Assembly: GCA_934096805.1 (NCBI GenBank)
Contig: CAKOMW010000007.1
Coordinates: 1-31,412, forward strand
DNA: 31,412 bases
Source of the DNA: an uncultured Bacilli bacterium
GTDB lineage: Bacteria > Bacillota_I > Bacilli_A > RF39 > UBA660
Reading direction: 5' to 3'
Below the pieces are notes generated by a model. That model saw nothing but the letters and a program-made list of their open reading frames with translations. It had not been told where the DNA came from and ran no database searches. Positions 29,741-31,412 of this stretch are shown in pieces (the first letter of the stretch is position 1; each line of letters opens with the position of its first letter). Position numbers and translations under genes: made by a program.

Positions 29741-31198
29741 ATGAAAAGGTCAAGAATTAATTCTAATATTACAGCTGATTATTTAAGGAGTAGACCAGAG
29801 AGTTTATATTTTGATAGAAAGAGTTCTAGGGTTTCGTATCAAACATTGGCTAATGAAATTGCATCTTTTGCAAATGCAAATGGTGGTTTAATAGTGGTAG
29901 GTATTACTGATACTGGTGTTATTGAAGGGTTTAATCAATATGGTTTGAATAAGTTGAATAATTTTCAAAAAGTTGTTTCTGGTTATTTGAATCCTTGTCC
30001 TGTTTATGATTATGAAATATTTGATGTTAAAAATGATAAAGATGAAAATGATTGTGTTTTATTATTTTATGTTGAACCAGCTATGAACTTCATTATTAGA
30101 AATAATAAAGATGAGGTGTATTGTAGACAAGGTGATTCTTCTATTAAGTTAACATCTAGTCAGGTAAGAAGTTTAGAATATGATAGAAAAGAACGTGATT
30201 TTGAAAATGAATTGTTAACTGGTTCGACTGTTGACGATATAGATGATGATATTATGAATATTTATAAAGAAAGAATTGGGACTAGTTTGTCTAATGAAGA
30301 GGTTTTGAAAGCAAGAGGTTTTTTAAGGGAAGAACAGGGAATTTTGCATTTTACAAAAGCTGGGATGTTGTTGTTTGGGAAAAATCCTTCTGTTTATTTA
30401 CCTAGTGCTAGAGTTAGGGTTTTAAAGTTTGAGGGTGTTGATTTTAAAGTTGGTGTTGATATGAATATTGTTAAGGATAGGACTTTTGATTCTTGTTTGT
30501 ATAAGAGTATTGAACAGGCTAAAGAGTTTATTAATTCACAGTTAAGAGAGTTTACTCATTTGAATTCTGATGGTTTTTTTGAAACAGTTTCTGAGTATCC
30601 TGAGTTTGCTTGGTATGAGGGCTTAGTTAATGCAATTACACATCGTGATTATAGTAATAGTGGTGAATATATCACTATTAAGCTTTTTGATGATAGATTG
30701 GAGATACTTAGTCCTGGCAAGCTTGGTGGTTTTGTTACTTTGGATACTATGAGAAATAAAAGATATTCAAGAAATCCTCAGATTGCTAGAGTTTTAAATG
30801 AACTAGGAATAGTTAGAGAACTTAATGAGGGTGTTAAAAGAATATATAGTGAAATGCAAAGTTTTTTCTTGAATGATCCAGTGTATTCTGAGCCTGATAT
30901 GAATTCTGTTTTATTGATGCTTGAAAATAATGTAGTTATGCGTAGTAAAAGAAAAGAAGAGAATATGTTGAAGTCTGATGCTATATTGGAAAAATGGGAT
31001 AGTTTAAATTATCTTGAACAAAAAGTTTTGACTACTATATATGATAAAGGTGAAATAACATCTGAAGAGACAGCTGAAATAATTGATAGGGGTAAAACAA
31101 CTGCGATTAAGATGCTAAATAAATTGATAGATATGAAGTTGATTGTTTGGGTTGGGACTTCTAAATCAGATAGAAAGAGTAAGTATAAAATGAAATAG
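29741..31198 (+). CDS. AlbA_2/Schlafen-type ATP-binding DNA-binding regulator (COG2865-like)
   Basis: The product is 485 residues. An N-terminal AlbA_2 domain (about 15-130) holds SLYFDRKSSRVSYQTLANEI, SFANANGGLIVVGITDTG and DEVYCRQGDSSIKL. A middle part carries FTKAGMLLFGKNPSVYLPSA. A HATPase-like domain (about 285-385) has AWYEGLVNAITHRDYSNSG and DRLEILSPGKLGG, followed by RNPQIARVLNELGIVRELNEG. A winged-helix segment ends it (about 415-485, LNYLEQKVLTTIYDKG, TSEETAEIIDRGKTTAIKML). COG2865 members are annotated as predicted transcriptional regulators or RecG-like ATP-binding proteins; few are characterised. GAGGTGAGTATAT supports the start. The gene stands alone between two GCGTTCA arrays, the second starting on its stop codon. 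I infer that this protein, or its RNA, recognises that motif. Confidence 0.88.
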   Translation: MKRSRINSNITADYLRSRPESLYFDRKSSRVSYQTLANEIASFANANGGLIVVGITDTGVIEGFNQYGLNKLNNFQKVVSGYLNPCPVYDYEIFDVKNDKDENDCVLLFYVEPAMNFIIRNNKDEVYCRQGDSSIKLTSSQVRSLEYDRKERDFENELLTGSTVDDIDDDIMNIYKERIGTSLSNEEVLKARGFLREEQGILHFTKAGMLLFGKNPSVYLPSARVRVLKFEGVDFKVGVDMNIVKDRTFDSCLYKSIEQAKEFINSQLREFTHLNSDGFFETVSEYPEFAWYEGLVNAITHRDYSNSGEYITIKLFDDRLEILSPGKLGGFVTLDTMRNKRYSRNPQIARVLNELGIVRELNEGVKRIYSEMQSFFLNDPVYSEPDMNSVLLMLENNVVMRSKRKEENMLKSDAILEKWDSLNYLEQKVLTTIYDKGEITSEETAEIIDRGKTTAIKMLNKLIDMKLIVWVGTSKSDRKSKYKMK

Positions 31199-31412
31199 CG
31201 TTCAATGCGTTCACATGCGTTCAATGCGTTCACATGCGTTCAATGCGTTCACATGCGTTCAATGCGTTCAATGCGTTCAATGCGTTCAATGCGTTCACAT
31301 GCGTTCAATGCGTTCAATGCGTTCACATGCGTTCAATGCGTTCAATGCGTTCACATGCGTTCAATGCGTTCAATGCGTTCAATGCGTTCAATGCGTTCAC
31401 ATGCGTTCAATG
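31198..31412 (+). repeat. Tandem array of GCGTTCA units (9- and 10-base forms), running off the window
   Basis: Beginning with the last base of the AlbA_2 stop codon there are 23 complete units without gaps: 16 of type A (GCGTTCAAT, 9 bases) and 7 of type B (GCGTTCACAT, 10 bases). The order is AB AB AB AAAAB AAB AAB AAAAB A, plus one further G at the window end. All units are perfect. B is never followed by B, and the later blocks look like duplications of a higher-order unit. There are no unique spacers, no inverted symmetry and no open frame, since B units shift the frame. The true length is unknown. Confidence 0.95.

Noticed and set aside
31198..31412. CRISPR array
   Set aside because: Units are 9-10 bases, contiguous, with no spacers and no cas genes nearby.
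1..31412. TGA read as tryptophan (mycoplasma code)
   Set aside because: Genes such as spoIIP, murE and rsmH's neighbour mraZ end at TGA with the next start adjacent, and TGG encodes conserved tryptophans.
1..31412. tRNA, rRNA or known riboswitches
   Set aside because: Spacers were read for T-box, GTTCGANTC-type tRNA arms and other familiar motifs; none was found.

Overview
This window comes from a very AT-rich, low-GC Gram-positive bacterium (Bacillota). Most sense codons end in T or A. TGA and TGG are used normally (stop and Trp), so the standard bacterial code fits and a mycoplasma code does not. Ribosome-binding sites follow a recurrent GGTGAT/GGAGG pattern. A germination protease next to a SpoIIP-type amidase points to a spore-forming lineage. 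A complete wall-precursor operon shows a walled cell. An RNase J2-like protein and RNase Y place it loosely on the Bacilli/Erysipelotrichia side. This placement is inference only; I cannot name the genus.

Layout. (1) 1-1300: the 3' part of a secreted/surface protein whose end carries an abrupt GC-rich patch, then a bidirectional terminator. (2) 1344-2640, minus strand: a membrane-anchored transglutaminase-like protein and rpsT. (3) 2731-5818: gpr, spoIIP, a small membrane protein and a degenerate polysaccharide-deacetylase-like protein, a sporulation-flavoured group. (4) 5882-12967: an operon xerD-murE-murF-queH-murG-murB-ftsQ/divIB with its own promoter and terminator. (5) 12979-13305: the remnant of an Rpn/PD-(D/E)XK transposase-like gene. 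(6) 13576-17952: two large paralogous secreted proteins with C-type-lectin/FGE-like C-terminal domains. The second has a G9 tract between its start codon and its reading frame, and a last 150 bases at 63% GC. (7) 18096-23758: rny, then rimM-trmD-hypothetical-fmt-ClpX-like AAA+ gene. (8) 23842-25630: an RNase J paralogue that has lost metal ligands. (9) 25663-29566: mraZ-rsmH-ftsL-pbp with a textbook array of four GTGG boxes at exact 10-base spacing over the transcription start. (10) 29601-31412: an AlbA_2/Schlafen-type ATP-binding regulator (COG2865-like) bracketed by repeats of one motif, GCGTTCA: four copies upstream ending on the predicted -35, and at least 23 copies beginning at its stop codon and running off the window.

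How it fits together. The cell-wall and division genes are an ordinary dcw cluster split into two blocks. The accessory content is the interesting part. Three surface proteins of two different families have C-terminal patches rich in GC and in NNC codons, one of them also strongly depleted in A, as expected of variable regions rewritten by a diversity-generating retroelement (DGR). No reverse transcriptase or template repeat lies in the window. One of these proteins also appears to be switched by a homopolymeric G tract. The AlbA_2 gene with its GCGTTCA arrays looks like a self-contained regulator-plus-array module, and I consider it the best candidate for an undescribed system here.
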